From positions 1,009,853-1,073,852 of the forward strand of contig NZ_LMHW01000010.1 in the NCBI RefSeq assembly GCF_001428525.1: a DNA stretch of 64,000 nucleotides. Direction: 5' to 3'. A program made the translations under genes and the position numbers. Positions 43,802-52,684 of this stretch are shown here, one piece after another. The notes beneath the pieces are model-generated. The model made no database searches and had not been told where the DNA came from. It saw only the letters and a list, made by a program, of their open reading frames with translations. The DNA comes from Flavobacterium sp. Root186 (lineage in GTDB: Bacteria; Bacteroidota; Bacteroidia; Flavobacteriales; Flavobacteriaceae). The number at the start of each line of letters is the position of its first letter. Position 1 is the first letter of the stretch.

Positions 43802-44233
43802 ATGAGTAAAAATGTATTTGTAGAAGGGCCAATTTCTCCTGAATTTATAGCCGAGTCGATTGCGAAACACCAATCGAAACATACAATTGGGGCGCACAAT
43901 ATTTTTTTAGGACAAGTTCGTGCCGATGTAATTCACGACAATACAGTCGTGGCGATTGATTATTCAGCTTACACGGATATGGCAAACGAAGCTTTGCACA
44001 CGATTCGCGAAAAAGCTTTCGCCAAATTCGATTTAACCTGTATGCACATTTACCATAGTTTGGGCGTTGTAAAAGCAGGCGAAATTTGTTTGTTTGTTTT
44101 TGTTTCGGCGATGCGACGCAAACAAGTTTATGAAGCAACAGAAGCAATCGTAAACTGGATTAAAACCGATGTGCCGATTTTTGGTAAAGAAATATTTGAA
44201 AACGATACATTCACCTGGAAACAAAATACCTAA
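43802..44233 (+). CDS. moaE: Molybdopterin synthase catalytic subunit
   Basis: The 143-aa protein binds the MoaD tail and adds two sulfurs to cyclic pyranopterin phosphate. Features: HNIFLGQVRAD, YSAYTDMANEALHTIREKA, HIYHSLGVVKAGEICLFVFVSAMRRKQVYEATEAIVNWIKTDVPIFGKEI (with the catalytic Lys). It is located 9 bp before moaCB. Confidence 0.94.
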   Translation: MSKNVFVEGPISPEFIAESIAKHQSKHTIGAHNIFLGQVRADVIHDNTVVAIDYSAYTDMANEALHTIREKAFAKFDLTCMHIYHSLGVVKAGEICLFVFVSAMRRKQVYEATEAIVNWIKTDVPIFGKEIFENDTFTWKQNT

Positions 44234-44242
44234 TAAAACAGA

Positions 44243-45157
44243 ATGGTAGATATTACGCATAAAATAAGCACATTAAGAAAAGCAACTGCAACGGCAATTG
44301 TAAAAGTCAGCAGACAAGAAACAATTGACGCAGTAGTGAATAATTTAGTTCCGAAAGGAAATGTGCTCGAAATGGCAAAAACGGCAGGATTATTTGCGGT
44401 AAAAAATACGCATTTGTCTATTCCGGATTGTCATCCGCTTCCAATTGAATTTACATCGGTCGAATATAAAATTGAAGGATTGGAGATTCAGATTATTTTC
44501 AATGTAAAAACCGTTTACAAAACCGGAGTTGAGGTTGAAGCCATGCACGGTGCATCGATTGTCGCGCTTACGATGTATGATATGCTGAAACCAATTGATA
44601 AAGAAATTGAAATTTCAACCATCAAATTGATTAATAAAGAAGGTGGAAAATCTTCTTTCAAAAATAAATTTCCGAATGCTATAAAAGCGGCGGTTTTTGT
44701 TTGTTCTGATTCGATTTTTGCAGGCGATAAAGAAGACCGATCCGGAAAAATTATTGTGGAGAAATTAGAGTCATACGGAGTTGAAACTTCTCATTATGAA
44801 ATTATTCCAGATGAATTGGATATTATTCAGGAAAGAACTAAAGCTTACGCAAAAGAGAATCAATTGGTAATTTTTACAGGCGGAACGGGATTATCTCCAA
44901 GAGACGTTACGCCGGAAGCTTTGTCACCAATTTTAGAAAGCAGAATTCCGGGAATCGAAGAAGCAATTCGCGATTACGGACAGCAAAGAATGCCTTATGC
45001 CATGCTTTCAAGAACTGTGGCCGGAACTTTGGGTAAAAGTTTAGTTTTAGCTTTGCCGGGCTCAACAAATGGAGCGAGAGAATCGATGGACGCTGTTTTT
45101 CCGCATGTAATGCACGTCTTTCATATTTTAAAAGGAAAAAATCATGACAGCCTCTAA
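44243..45157 (+). CDS. Bifunctional MoaC-MoaB protein
   Basis: The 304-aa fusion has an N-terminal MoaC domain (about 1-145, VDITHKISTLRKATATAIVKVS...MAKTAGLFAVKNTHLSIPDCHPLPI...VEVEAMHGASIVALTMYDMLK), which rearranges the intermediate made by MoaA into cyclic pyranopterin phosphate. The C-terminal MoaB/MogA domain (about 148-304, AAVFVCSDSIFAGDKEDRSGKII...FTGGTGLSPRDVTPEAL...LALPGSTNGARESMDAVFPHVMHV) adenylylates molybdopterin. The moaA start codon lies 14 nt inside its 3' end. Confidence 0.93.
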   Translation: MVDITHKISTLRKATATAIVKVSRQETIDAVVNNLVPKGNVLEMAKTAGLFAVKNTHLSIPDCHPLPIEFTSVEYKIEGLEIQIIFNVKTVYKTGVEVEAMHGASIVALTMYDMLKPIDKEIEISTIKLINKEGGKSSFKNKFPNAIKAAVFVCSDSIFAGDKEDRSGKIIVEKLESYGVETSHYEIIPDELDIIQERTKAYAKENQLVIFTGGTGLSPRDVTPEALSPILESRIPGIEEAIRDYGQQRMPYAMLSRTVAGTLGKSLVLALPGSTNGARESMDAVFPHVMHVFHILKGKNHDSL

Positions 45158-46151
45158 CACAATTTTGACGGATGGTTTTGGGCGCAGACACAATTACCTG
45201 CGCATTTCGCTGCTGGAAAAATGCAACCTGCGTTGTACGTACTGCATGCCGGCCGATGGAATTGCGCTTTCTCCTAAAGCCAGTTTAATGACGGCTGACG
45301 AGATTTTTGGTATCGCTCAGACTTTCGCACAAAATGGTGTTGACAAAATTAGATTAACGGGCGGAGAACCGCTTTTACGAAAAGACTTTCCAGAGATAAT
45401 CGCAAAATTAGCTGATTTAAATATTTCACTTTCGATAACGACTAATGGAATTTTAATTGATCGTCATATCGATGTTTTGAAACAGTTTAAAGTCAAAAAG
45501 ATCAATTTGAGCTTAGATACTTTGGTTTCGTCTAAATTCCATTCTATAACACTCAGAAATCAGTTTGAAAAAGTTGTTGATAATTTGCATTTACTTTTAA
45601 ATCATGATTTTCAGGTAAAAGTAAATGTAGTTTTGATGAAAGGTTTTAATGATAACGAAATTGTAGATTTCGTTAAACTAACACAATTTTTACCAATTTC
45701 AGTTCGCTTTATAGAATTTATGCCGTTTGCCGGAAATGAGTGGGACAGAAGCAAAATGGTTTCTCAAAATGAGATTTTATCTTTAGTAGGAAATAATTTT
45801 ACTGAAGATGAAATTCTAAAACTGGAAGATGAAAAAAGCTTCACGGCGAGAACCTACAAAATAAAAGACTTTCAAGGCGATTTCGGAATCATAAGTTCAA
45901 TTACAAATCCGTTTTGTGACAGCTGTAACCGAATTCGTTTAACTGCTGATGGCAAAATTAAAAATTGTCTTTTCTCGAATTCAGAAACGGATCTTTTAAC
46001 TCCTTTCAGAAATGGTGAATCGATTACAAATTTGATTTCTGAATCTGTTCAAAATAAGAAGAAAGTCCGCGCCGGAATGGTTACAATAGATGAAATGAAT
46101 GATCCTGCAAAACATTTTGATAATCGTAGTATGATTGCGATTGGAGGATAA
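45144..46151 (+). CDS. moaA: GTP 3',8-cyclase (radical SAM)
   Basis: The 335-aa radical SAM enzyme performs the first Moco step. The first [4Fe-4S] cluster is at CNLRCTYC (Cys27, 31, 34). The second cluster, which binds GTP, is seen in CDSCNRIRLTADGKIKNC. LTGGEPLLRKDF is the SAM-binding GGEP, and the chain ends in the characteristic Gly-Gly (IAIGG). It overlaps moaCB by 14 nt and is the last gene of the operon. Directly after the stop comes the heptamer tandem repeat. Confidence 0.96.
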   Translation: MTASNTILTDGFGRRHNYLRISLLEKCNLRCTYCMPADGIALSPKASLMTADEIFGIAQTFAQNGVDKIRLTGGEPLLRKDFPEIIAKLADLNISLSITTNGILIDRHIDVLKQFKVKKINLSLDTLVSSKFHSITLRNQFEKVVDNLHLLLNHDFQVKVNVVLMKGFNDNEIVDFVKLTQFLPISVRFIEFMPFAGNEWDRSKMVSQNEILSLVGNNFTEDEILKLEDEKSFTARTYKIKDFQGDFGIISSITNPFCDSCNRIRLTADGKIKNCLFSNSETDLLTPFRNGESITNLISESVQNKKKVRAGMVTIDEMNDPAKHFDNRSMIAIGG

Positions 46152-46235
46152 GAGTTATGAGTTATGAGTTATGAGTTATGAGTTATGAGTTATGAGTTAT
46201 GAGTTATGAGTTATGAGTTATGAGTTATGAGTAAT
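46152..46235. repeat. Heptanucleotide tandem repeat (GAGTTAT)n
   Basis: Eleven perfect units of GAGTTAT plus one altered unit (GAGTAAT) begin at the first base after the moaA stop codon. As seven is not a multiple of three, TGA on the plus strand and TAA on the minus strand occur in all six frames. The copy number is likely variable between strains. Confidence 0.92.
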
Positions 46236-46324
46236 CCTTAATATCCCTTTGACTTTTCTCAGGTTCACATAACGATTACGATTGTCAGGCGGAGCGAAGT
46301 CGAAGCCCTTCGCACAATATGTCC

Positions 46325-46399
46325 TTGCAAGGAACGAAGCAATCTCACTAGCATGCACAACATAACTTATTATTAGTGCGATTGCTTCGTTCCTCGCAA
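46325..46399. repeat. REP-like inverted repeat
   Basis: Arms 46325-46350 and 46374-46399 match at 24 of 26 positions (core AGGAACGAAGCAATC), loop 23 nt. It resembles a repeat (GGAACGAAGCAATC) that I recall as common in flavobacterial spacers. No coding capacity. Confidence 0.8.
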
Positions 46400-46422
46400 T
46401 GACTCATTGGAACGCATAAAAA

Positions 46423-46453
46423 AAAGGTTTAACTTTTTAAAAGTCAAACCTTT
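46423..46453. terminator. Bidirectional terminator between moaA and the Lys-rich protein gene
   Basis: Thirteen-bp arms AAAGGTTTAACTT/AAGTCAAACCTTT (46423-46435, 46441-46453) with one mismatch, preceded by an A-run. It lies 8 bp past the stop of the minus-strand gene and about 270 bp past moaA. Confidence 0.8.
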
Positions 46454-46460
46454 CTAAATA

Positions 46461-47120
46461 TTATTTTTTCTTTTTAGCTTTTGCCTTTTTCTGAGACTTT
46501 GCTTTCTTTTTAGCTATTTTTTTAGCTTTAGCTTTATCCTTCGCTTTTTTAGCTTTTTCTTTTTTCTTAGCAGCAGCTTTTAGTTTTGCTTTTTTAGCTT
46601 TCTCTTTCTTTTTGTCTTTTTTAGCTTTCTCTTTTTTCTTAGCTAATTTCTTTTTCGCTTTGTCCTTTTCTTTGTCCTTCACTTTCTTTACTTTTTTATC
46701 AGATTTATTTTTAGAAGTTTCTACAGTTGTAGTTGTTCCATTTGTGCTTTCTTTCTTTGCATCAGAAACAGCAGTTTCTGTAACTACAGTTTTTACTGCT
46801 TCCGGTTTAATAGTTGGAGTTAATACTTTTTTAGCAGGTGCTCTACGTGCTGCCGGCTTTGGCGTAGTTACAGCTGTTTTTGAAACAGAAGCGGCAGGTG
46901 CTTTTGCTGCAGTTGCTGGTTTTTTTGCAGCTGTTGCAGCAGGTTTTGCAGTTGTAGCAGCTTTAGTCGTTGCAGCAGTTTTAACTGGAGCAGTCTTACG
47001 AACAGGTGCTTTTGCGGGTGTTTTATTTTCAGCTTTTACATTTTCTGCAGCTGGCTGAATATTTTCTGTTGTAGGTGAATCGATTTTCTCAGGGGTAATT
47101 TCTTCGTTCTTGTTTTCCAT
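46461..47120 (-). CDS. Lys/Ala-rich low-complexity protein, histone-H1-like
   Basis: The 219 aa divide into an acidic head (1-30), an Ala/Pro/Thr/Lys-rich middle (about 30-110, KPAATAAKKPATAAKAP) and a C-terminal half made almost wholly of Lys and Ala with some Glu/Asp (about 140-219, ending KKAKAKKKK). The composition resembles H1-like nucleoid proteins and the tails of some bacterial DNA- or RNA-binding proteins. I recognise no globular domain. DNA compaction is a guess from composition. Repetitive codons (AAA/AAG GCT) suggest slippage-driven growth. Confidence 0.65.
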   Translation of the reverse strand: MENKNEEITPEKIDSPTTENIQPAAENVKAENKTPAKAPVRKTAPVKTAATTKAATTAKPAATAAKKPATAAKAPAASVSKTAVTTPKPAARRAPAKKVLTPTIKPEAVKTVVTETAVSDAKKESTNGTTTTVETSKNKSDKKVKKVKDKEKDKAKKKLAKKKEKAKKDKKKEKAKKAKLKAAAKKKEKAKKAKDKAKAKKIAKKKAKSQKKAKAKKKK

Positions 47121-47592
47121 ATTAGTGCGCTTTTAAATGAGGATATCGTTAGTAATGTAACTAAATTGTTAATTTACAGTTAAGTAAAGATAATTATAAA
47201 ACAAGTCTCCTAATGTTAAGTTTTTTATTAAAATTTTAGCTTAACTATTTGAAAGTAAAACGCTTGACTTTTTTAATGAAATTAAAAATCGAAATCTCTT
47301 AACAATTCTACATGAAAAAACAGAGAAAATTGCTGTATAAATGAGGAGATTGTTAAAAGTGAGATGTGAAAAATGAATTGTGAATTGTGAATGGCGAATT
47401 GTAAATGTAAAAAGTGAAATGTAAAATGTAAAATGTATTTACTTGATGTCTCTTTTGAAAACGAGTGCCCTTGCCCCGATGGGAGGGAAAATCCTTTTGT
47501 GTCTCGTTTTTTGGAACGAGACACAAAAGATTTGGAAGGACAGCGGGATTAGCTCCTAATAATTATTCTGATAAATATTAATTCTCTGCAAT
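47121..47592. other. Spacer with low-complexity repeats and a long palindrome
   Basis: No credible gene; an 80-codon minus-strand frame here consists of translated simple repeats. It holds GTGAATTGTGAAT/GTAAAATGTAAAATG-type direct repeats (about 47365-47440) and the perfect palindrome at 47494-47529. Confidence 0.65.
47494..47529. repeat. Perfect 15-bp-arm hairpin element
   Basis: Arms CTTTTGTGTCTCGTT/AACGAGACACAAAAG (47494-47508, 47515-47529) with loop TTTTGG, framed by GCCCCGATGGGAGGG upstream and ACAGCGGGATTAGCTCC downstream. The framing words resemble a hairpin repeat I recall from other flavobacterial genomes, in which the stem sequence varies. The nearest gene end is 64 bp away. Confidence 0.75.
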
Positions 47593-49035
47593 TTACTTCG
47601 TCAGTTCGCTATCGATCCTGTCCAGAATTTTGAAATTGCTTTTTGGCGCTTCGCATAAGGAACAGCAATAATCTTCGCCTAAATCTGTAAACAAAATACC
47701 TTTTGGAATGCCTTGGCTTTCATCTCCAAATTCTGACTTATACAACGTTAAGCATTCCTGACATTGGTAAATATCTTGCTGCGGTTTTTCTTTTTTCTGA
47801 GTTTTTTCGGTGGTTTCTGCGGCTGCATTTCCGAGTTCGTCGAAATATTTTCGGCTTAATTCAATTAAAATAGTTGGCAGTTCGAGTTTGTCAATGTCTT
47901 GCGAATGCACAATGTATTCTCGTGTATTTGGATCGAAATTCTTCGCATATAATACATTATAGGTATCGCGAATTTTTATCGACTCTAAAGCGGCTGGAAG
48001 TTCGTTTTTTTCAATTACGATAGAAGTAAAATAATGCCCGTCGCGATTGTATTCGGATATTCCGAAATTCAATCCGTAAGTACTGATATCAAATTGATCG
48101 AGCGTTCGAACCAAAAAAGTTTTCAGGTTCAGGGCCCATTCCATGGCAACGGGTAAATGCCAGTTAAGTTCTAATAAGGAATGACGAACGTTGATTCCTC
48201 TTTTACCTAAGAATTTTTCCCATTCTAGTTTTCGGTCTTTTGGGATTCCTTTAATAATAAAAGATTTCCAGGGCGTAATGCAGATTTTTCCGATTTTGCA
48301 GTCGAAACATAAATCGCACATTTCTTTTAGGAAATCCAGATCATAAAGGTTATTACGCCAATAAAGTCCGAGCCAATATTGATCGATTCCCATTCTATTC
48401 ATTCCTTCATAATAAGGAAACGGATAAAACGGAACATTCAAAGGTTTATCAATCGTTCTGTTATTGGTGTCTAAAGCCTCGCTTACGAGATTAAAAATCA
48501 AATCGATTCCGATAGATTCTTCGGCGGTAATTTTTTCGATTTCGTAATAGAATTTAGCAATATCCCAGCTGTAAATTAGAACAGGATACACTTCCATACG
48601 TTCCCATTTTGGTAGACGAATATATAAATACCAATAATCTTCGTGTTCTGAAGCAATAAAATTTAAATGTCCGGTAAACAACGGAACCAACTGTTGTTTC
48701 GGATCGTTTATGTTGACTTTTAGTTTGGGCTGTTCTTTAAAAAGTTCTAAAATGTAAAGAAATTTATTTCCGGTAAGCCAATTGGTATTTCTAAAAATAT
48801 CAGTAGAAACATAAGACGAAACAATATTATTTCCACTTTTTTGATCGGGATAAACAAAATGATGTTTTCCTAAAGCGTTTTTATCCAAAGATTTAAAACC
48901 TTTTGGGAAAATAATATCCTGTCTCGACCCAAATGAAATAGAATCCAGTCCTTGATCTGCAGCCATATTAACTACTTCTCTCAATTCTCCCGGCGAAATA
49001 ACGCCTCCTTTTACTATTAATCTTGTTAACTCCAT
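47593..49035 (-). CDS. Rubredoxin-domain protein with sirohaem-reductase-like half domains
   Basis: The 480-aa protein begins with a nitrite/sulfite reductase ferredoxin-like half domain (residues 1-45, GGVISPGELREVVNMAADQGLDSISFGSRQDI). A second such motif lies at 248-263 (GKICITPWKSFIIKG, equivalent to the LTPWQ motif). The Cys-x5-Cys and Cys-x3-Cys sirohaem/[4Fe-4S] ligands of true reductases are not seen; instead there is Cys240-x2-Cys-x2-Cys-x5-Cys252. The C terminus (422-470) is a rubredoxin (Cys425/428, Cys458/461). It is most likely an electron carrier or assembly partner for the nitrate reductase encoded 73 bp upstream. A catalytic nitrite reductase role seems unlikely. Confidence 0.75.
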   Translation of the reverse strand: MELTRLIVKGGVISPGELREVVNMAADQGLDSISFGSRQDIIFPKGFKSLDKNALGKHHFVYPDQKSGNNIVSSYVSTDIFRNTNWLTGNKFLYILELFKEQPKLKVNINDPKQQLVPLFTGHLNFIASEHEDYWYLYIRLPKWERMEVYPVLIYSWDIAKFYYEIEKITAEESIGIDLIFNLVSEALDTNNRTIDKPLNVPFYPFPYYEGMNRMGIDQYWLGLYWRNNLYDLDFLKEMCDLCFDCKIGKICITPWKSFIIKGIPKDRKLEWEKFLGKRGINVRHSLLELNWHLPVAMEWALNLKTFLVRTLDQFDISTYGLNFGISEYNRDGHYFTSIVIEKNELPAALESIKIRDTYNVLYAKNFDPNTREYIVHSQDIDKLELPTILIELSRKYFDELGNAAAETTEKTQKKEKPQQDIYQCQECLTLYKSEFGDESQGIPKGILFTDLGEDYCCSLCEAPKSNFKILDRIDSELTK

Positions 49036-49108
49036 GGTTTTTGTTTTGTTTCAGGTTTCATGTTTCAGGTTTCGCGTTCCAACAACTTGAAACATGAAAC
49101 AAAAGAAA

Positions 49109-52100
49109 CTATTTACATTTCGCCAATATCTCTTTAACTTCTGTTTTACAGCTTCCGCAGCCTAAACCGGCTCCTGTGTTTTTGCATAAATCGGTAAAAT
49201 TATTTACACCGCTTTTAATGGTTTCTTCGATGTTTCCGGCTCCAACCTGACTGCAGGAACAAACCAATTTTCCTAAAACAGGTTTTGCATTTGAGCTTCC
49301 TCTTAATAATAAATTTCGTTTGTCTGATAATTCGATTTTGCTTTCGATCATCGTTTTGAATTCGGCAAACTCGTTTTTATCTCCCATTAAAATAGCACCC
49401 ACCAGTAAATCATCTTTTACGATGCATTTTTTGTAATAGCGTTTTTTCAAATCGGCAAAAATAATTTCTTCGAATGAATCGTCGTTTTCCGGAATTTCAA
49501 TATCGCCAATGCTGCAAAGATTTAAATCTTCGAGTTTTAAAATATTCATTAAAACCGAACCTTTGTAATAACTGCTGATATCTCCGGCTAAAAAGTTGGC
49601 TAAAATATCTGCCTGTTCTTCGGCGGCAGAAGTGATTCCGAATAATTTATTATTGAATTCGGCTATTTCTCCAATTGCAAAAATATCTGGATTTGAGGTT
49701 TGTAAATACTGGTTTACTTTCACGCCGCGTCCGCAGGAAAGACCACTTTCTCTGGCAATTTCTATGTTTGGAATTGTTCCGATGGTATAAACGATAGCAT
49801 TCGCGGTAATGATTCTACCGCTTTTTAGCGCAATTTCTATTTCGTTTGAATTATCGGTTTCAAAAACGGTACTGACTTCATTATCAAAATAAATCTGAAT
49901 ATCACGAAGCTGAACTTCTTCGGCCAATAATTTACTGGAGATTAAATCCAGCTGACGTTCCATCAAACGCGATGCTCTTTGAATTATGGTTGTTTTTACT
50001 TTTTTATGTTTTAAAGCGGCAGCCAATTCTAATCCTAATAAACCTCCGCCAATAATCACAACATGCTGTTCTTCTGGTGGAAGATTGGTGCTGTCGAGAT
50101 GTTTCTTTAAACGATCTGCATCTTCTTTTCTTCTTACGGTAAATCGGCCCGGAAGATGAAGCTGTGCGTTTTCTGGAATAAATGGACGACTTCCTGTAGC
50201 TAAAATTAACGAATCGAAAGTGTGTGTTTCGCCCAAGCTGTCTTTTATAACTTTATTGGCTGTATCTATTTTATCGATCGCAACGCCAGCTTTCATGGTA
50301 ATGTTGAGCTTATTTAAAGCTTCGCCGTCTTTTACTTTTAAAAGCTGTTCCCAGCTGAATTCGCCCGTCATATATTCCGGCAGTAAAACACGATTGTAAA
50401 ACGGATTTATTTCATTCGAAAAAACAATAATTTCATCGGTTGTATTGAATTCACGGTAGTTTTGAATAAATCTAAAAGAAGCGGCACCTGCGCCTACAAT
50501 CGCAATTTTTTGAAATGGTTTTACATATTTCGTAATTGCAACGGTGGTGAATTTAAAATCAGGTTCTTTTGAAACCGGATCGACAACGGTATTGGTTAAA
50601 TTATTAGTTCGGTTTAAATCATTTTCGAGTTGTTTTCCCCAATGCATTGGCAGGAAGACTACTTTTTCTTTGATCGAATCGGTTACTTTTGCTTTTACAC
50701 GAACTTCGCCATTTTTACTGGAAACAATTACAATATCTCCATTTTTGATATTATTTTTAAAAGCATCAATAGGATTAATTTCTAAAACCGGACTTGGAGT
50801 ATGTGTCATTAATCGGGAAACTTTTCCTGTTTTAGTCATCGTATGCCATTGGTCGCGAACTCTTCCGGTTGTTAATATAAACGGGAATTGCGGTGTTGGC
50901 TGTTCTGATGTATTTTCAATCGCTGCAGGTAAATTAAAAATGGCTTTTTGCGATGGTGTATAGAATTTTTTATCGGTAAATAGGCGGGAAGTTCCAGGAT
51001 GTCCGTAATCTGGAACGGGCCACTGAAAAGTGCCTTCGGTTTTTAAACGATGATAATTTAAATATGAAATATCGATGTTTGTACCTTTGGTAAGCGCACA
51101 ATGTTCCTTGTAAATTTCTTCGGCACTATTAAAATTGAATCCATGGAAATTCATTTTTTTGGCAAAACGAATTAAGATTTCGATATCCGGAAGTGCTTCT
51201 CCCGGTGCATTTATTCCTTTTGGAAGATAAGAAATTCGACGTTCTGAGTTGGTCATTGTTCCTTCTTTCTCTAACCATCCGGCAGCTGGCAAAAGTAAAT
51301 CGGCAAATTTTGCGGTATCGGCATTATGCGAAATATCCTGAACGACAACAAATTTGGCGTTTTGAAGCGCTTTTTCAATTCTCCTGGAATCAGGTAAACT
51401 TACAAGTGGATTGGTACAGATAATCCAAACCGCTTTCATTTTTCCGGATTCTAAAGCATCAAACATTTCCGTTGCTGTTAAGCCCGGTTTATCTGAAAGT
51501 TCGTCAACGCCCCAAAAATCGGCAACTTCTTTACGATGCTGCGGATTGGCGATATCTTTATGTGCCGCCAAAAGTGTTGCCATTCCTCCAACTTCACGTC
51601 CGCCCATTGCGTTGGGCTGTCCGGTTAAGGAAAATGGGCCTGAACCTGGCTTTCCAACTTGTCCCGTTAATAAAGATAAATTTAGCAGCGCCGTATTTTT
51701 ATCTACTCCAACGGCACTTTGGTTTAAACCCATTGCCCAAAACGAAAGGAATCCTTTTGCTTTTCCGATAGTGTCGGCTGCAAGTTTAATATCGTTTACC
51801 GGAATCCCGCAGAGTTTAGAAGCTTTTTCGAGTGAAGTACTCAGCACTAAATCTTTATATTGTTTGAAATTCTCGGCATTGTTTTTTACGAAATCATGGT
51901 CTACGTACCCTTTTTCGATAATACGTTTGGCGATGGCATGATATAAAATAATATCTGATCCGGGAATAATCTGTAAATGAATATCGGCGAAAGCTGCGGT
52001 GTCTGTTCGTCTCGGATCGATTACGATTATTTTTGTTTTCGGATTTTTCTCTTTGTGTTTTTCAATTCTTCTAAATAAAATAGGATGGCACCAAGCAGGA

Positions 52101-52624
52101 TTTGCACCTGTAATTAAAAGTGTATCGGCAAGTTCGATATCATCGTAAGAAATTGGTACAGAATCTTCTCCAAAAGTTTTTTTATAACCCACAACAGCAG
52201 AACTCATGCAAAGGCGGGAATTGGTATCGATATTATTGGTTTTCAAAAAACCTTTTACGAGTTTGTTTACCAAATAATATTCCTCGGTTAAACATTGTCC
52301 CGAAATATAAAATCCAACACTGTCAGGGCCGTGTTTTTTTATGATGGAAGAAAAAACAGCCGCCGCACGATCAAGCGCCGTATCCCAGCTCACGCGTTCC
52401 AGCGGATACGATTTACTCCCCCGCATTTCCGGATATAAAATTCTGTCTGAAGTATCATTAACTACATAATGCAGATTCATACCCTTAGAGCACAACATTC
52501 CTTTGTTGACCGGATGATCTTTGTCGCCTTCTACCATTACGCCGTTTTTGGCATCGTTAGTGACGATAATTCCGCAGCCGACGCCACAATAGGAACAGGT
52601 AGTTTTGATTTTGGTATTTTGCAT
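49109..52624 (-). CDS. nasA: Assimilatory nitrate reductase fused to FAD/NAD oxidoreductase and BFD [2Fe-2S] domains
   Basis: This 1171-aa fusion reduces nitrate to nitrite. Residues 1-700 are a bis-MGD molybdoenzyme: [4Fe-4S] ligands Cys10, 13, 17 and 45 (CSYCGVGC...GMLCSKG), Mo ligand Cys139 in NSRLCMSSAV, and the C-terminal cap (LTTGRVRDQWHTMTKTG). Residues 705-1090 are a NirB-like FAD/NAD(P)H oxidoreductase (IAIVGAGAASFRFI, IIGGGLLGLELAAALK, YTIGTIPN). Residues 1118-1171 are a BFD-like [2Fe-2S] domain (CSCSQVG...CGSC). The fusion makes electron flow from NAD(P)H to Mo self-contained. It is divergent from the Fnr-type regulator; the rubredoxin gene follows. Confidence 0.95.
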   Translation of the reverse strand: MQNTKIKTTCSYCGVGCGIIVTNDAKNGVMVEGDKDHPVNKGMLCSKGMNLHYVVNDTSDRILYPEMRGSKSYPLERVSWDTALDRAAAVFSSIIKKHGPDSVGFYISGQCLTEEYYLVNKLVKGFLKTNNIDTNSRLCMSSAVVGYKKTFGEDSVPISYDDIELADTLLITGANPAWCHPILFRRIEKHKEKNPKTKIIVIDPRRTDTAAFADIHLQIIPGSDIILYHAIAKRIIEKGYVDHDFVKNNAENFKQYKDLVLSTSLEKASKLCGIPVNDIKLAADTIGKAKGFLSFWAMGLNQSAVGVDKNTALLNLSLLTGQVGKPGSGPFSLTGQPNAMGGREVGGMATLLAAHKDIANPQHRKEVADFWGVDELSDKPGLTATEMFDALESGKMKAVWIICTNPLVSLPDSRRIEKALQNAKFVVVQDISHNADTAKFADLLLPAAGWLEKEGTMTNSERRISYLPKGINAPGEALPDIEILIRFAKKMNFHGFNFNSAEEIYKEHCALTKGTNIDISYLNYHRLKTEGTFQWPVPDYGHPGTSRLFTDKKFYTPSQKAIFNLPAAIENTSEQPTPQFPFILTTGRVRDQWHTMTKTGKVSRLMTHTPSPVLEINPIDAFKNNIKNGDIVIVSSKNGEVRVKAKVTDSIKEKVVFLPMHWGKQLENDLNRTNNLTNTVVDPVSKEPDFKFTTVAITKYVKPFQKIAIVGAGAASFRFIQNYREFNTTDEIIVFSNEINPFYNRVLLPEYMTGEFSWEQLLKVKDGEALNKLNITMKAGVAIDKIDTANKVIKDSLGETHTFDSLILATGSRPFIPENAQLHLPGRFTVRRKEDADRLKKHLDSTNLPPEEQHVVIIGGGLLGLELAAALKHKKVKTTIIQRASRLMERQLDLISSKLLAEEVQLRDIQIYFDNEVSTVFETDNSNEIEIALKSGRIITANAIVYTIGTIPNIEIARESGLSCGRGVKVNQYLQTSNPDIFAIGEIAEFNNKLFGITSAAEEQADILANFLAGDISSYYKGSVLMNILKLEDLNLCSIGDIEIPENDDSFEEIIFADLKKRYYKKCIVKDDLLVGAILMGDKNEFAEFKTMIESKIELSDKRNLLLRGSSNAKPVLGKLVCSCSQVGAGNIEETIKSGVNNFTDLCKNTGAGLGCGSCKTEVKEILAKCK

Positions 52625-52684
52625 TACAGTTCTTTTTTAGATACTAATTCTTGAATCTGCGGAGATTTAGATAAATCACGTATA

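Noticed and set aside
46152..46235. Possible CRISPR array
   Set aside because: It is a continuous heptamer tandem repeat with no spacers, and no cas genes are near.
46612..47058. 148-codon plus-strand ORF rich in Phe, Leu and Val
   Set aside because: It is the antisense shadow of the Lys/Ala-rich protein gene.
47282..47524. 80-codon minus-strand ORF
   Set aside because: It is a translation of simple repeats and half of a palindrome, with no credible start context.
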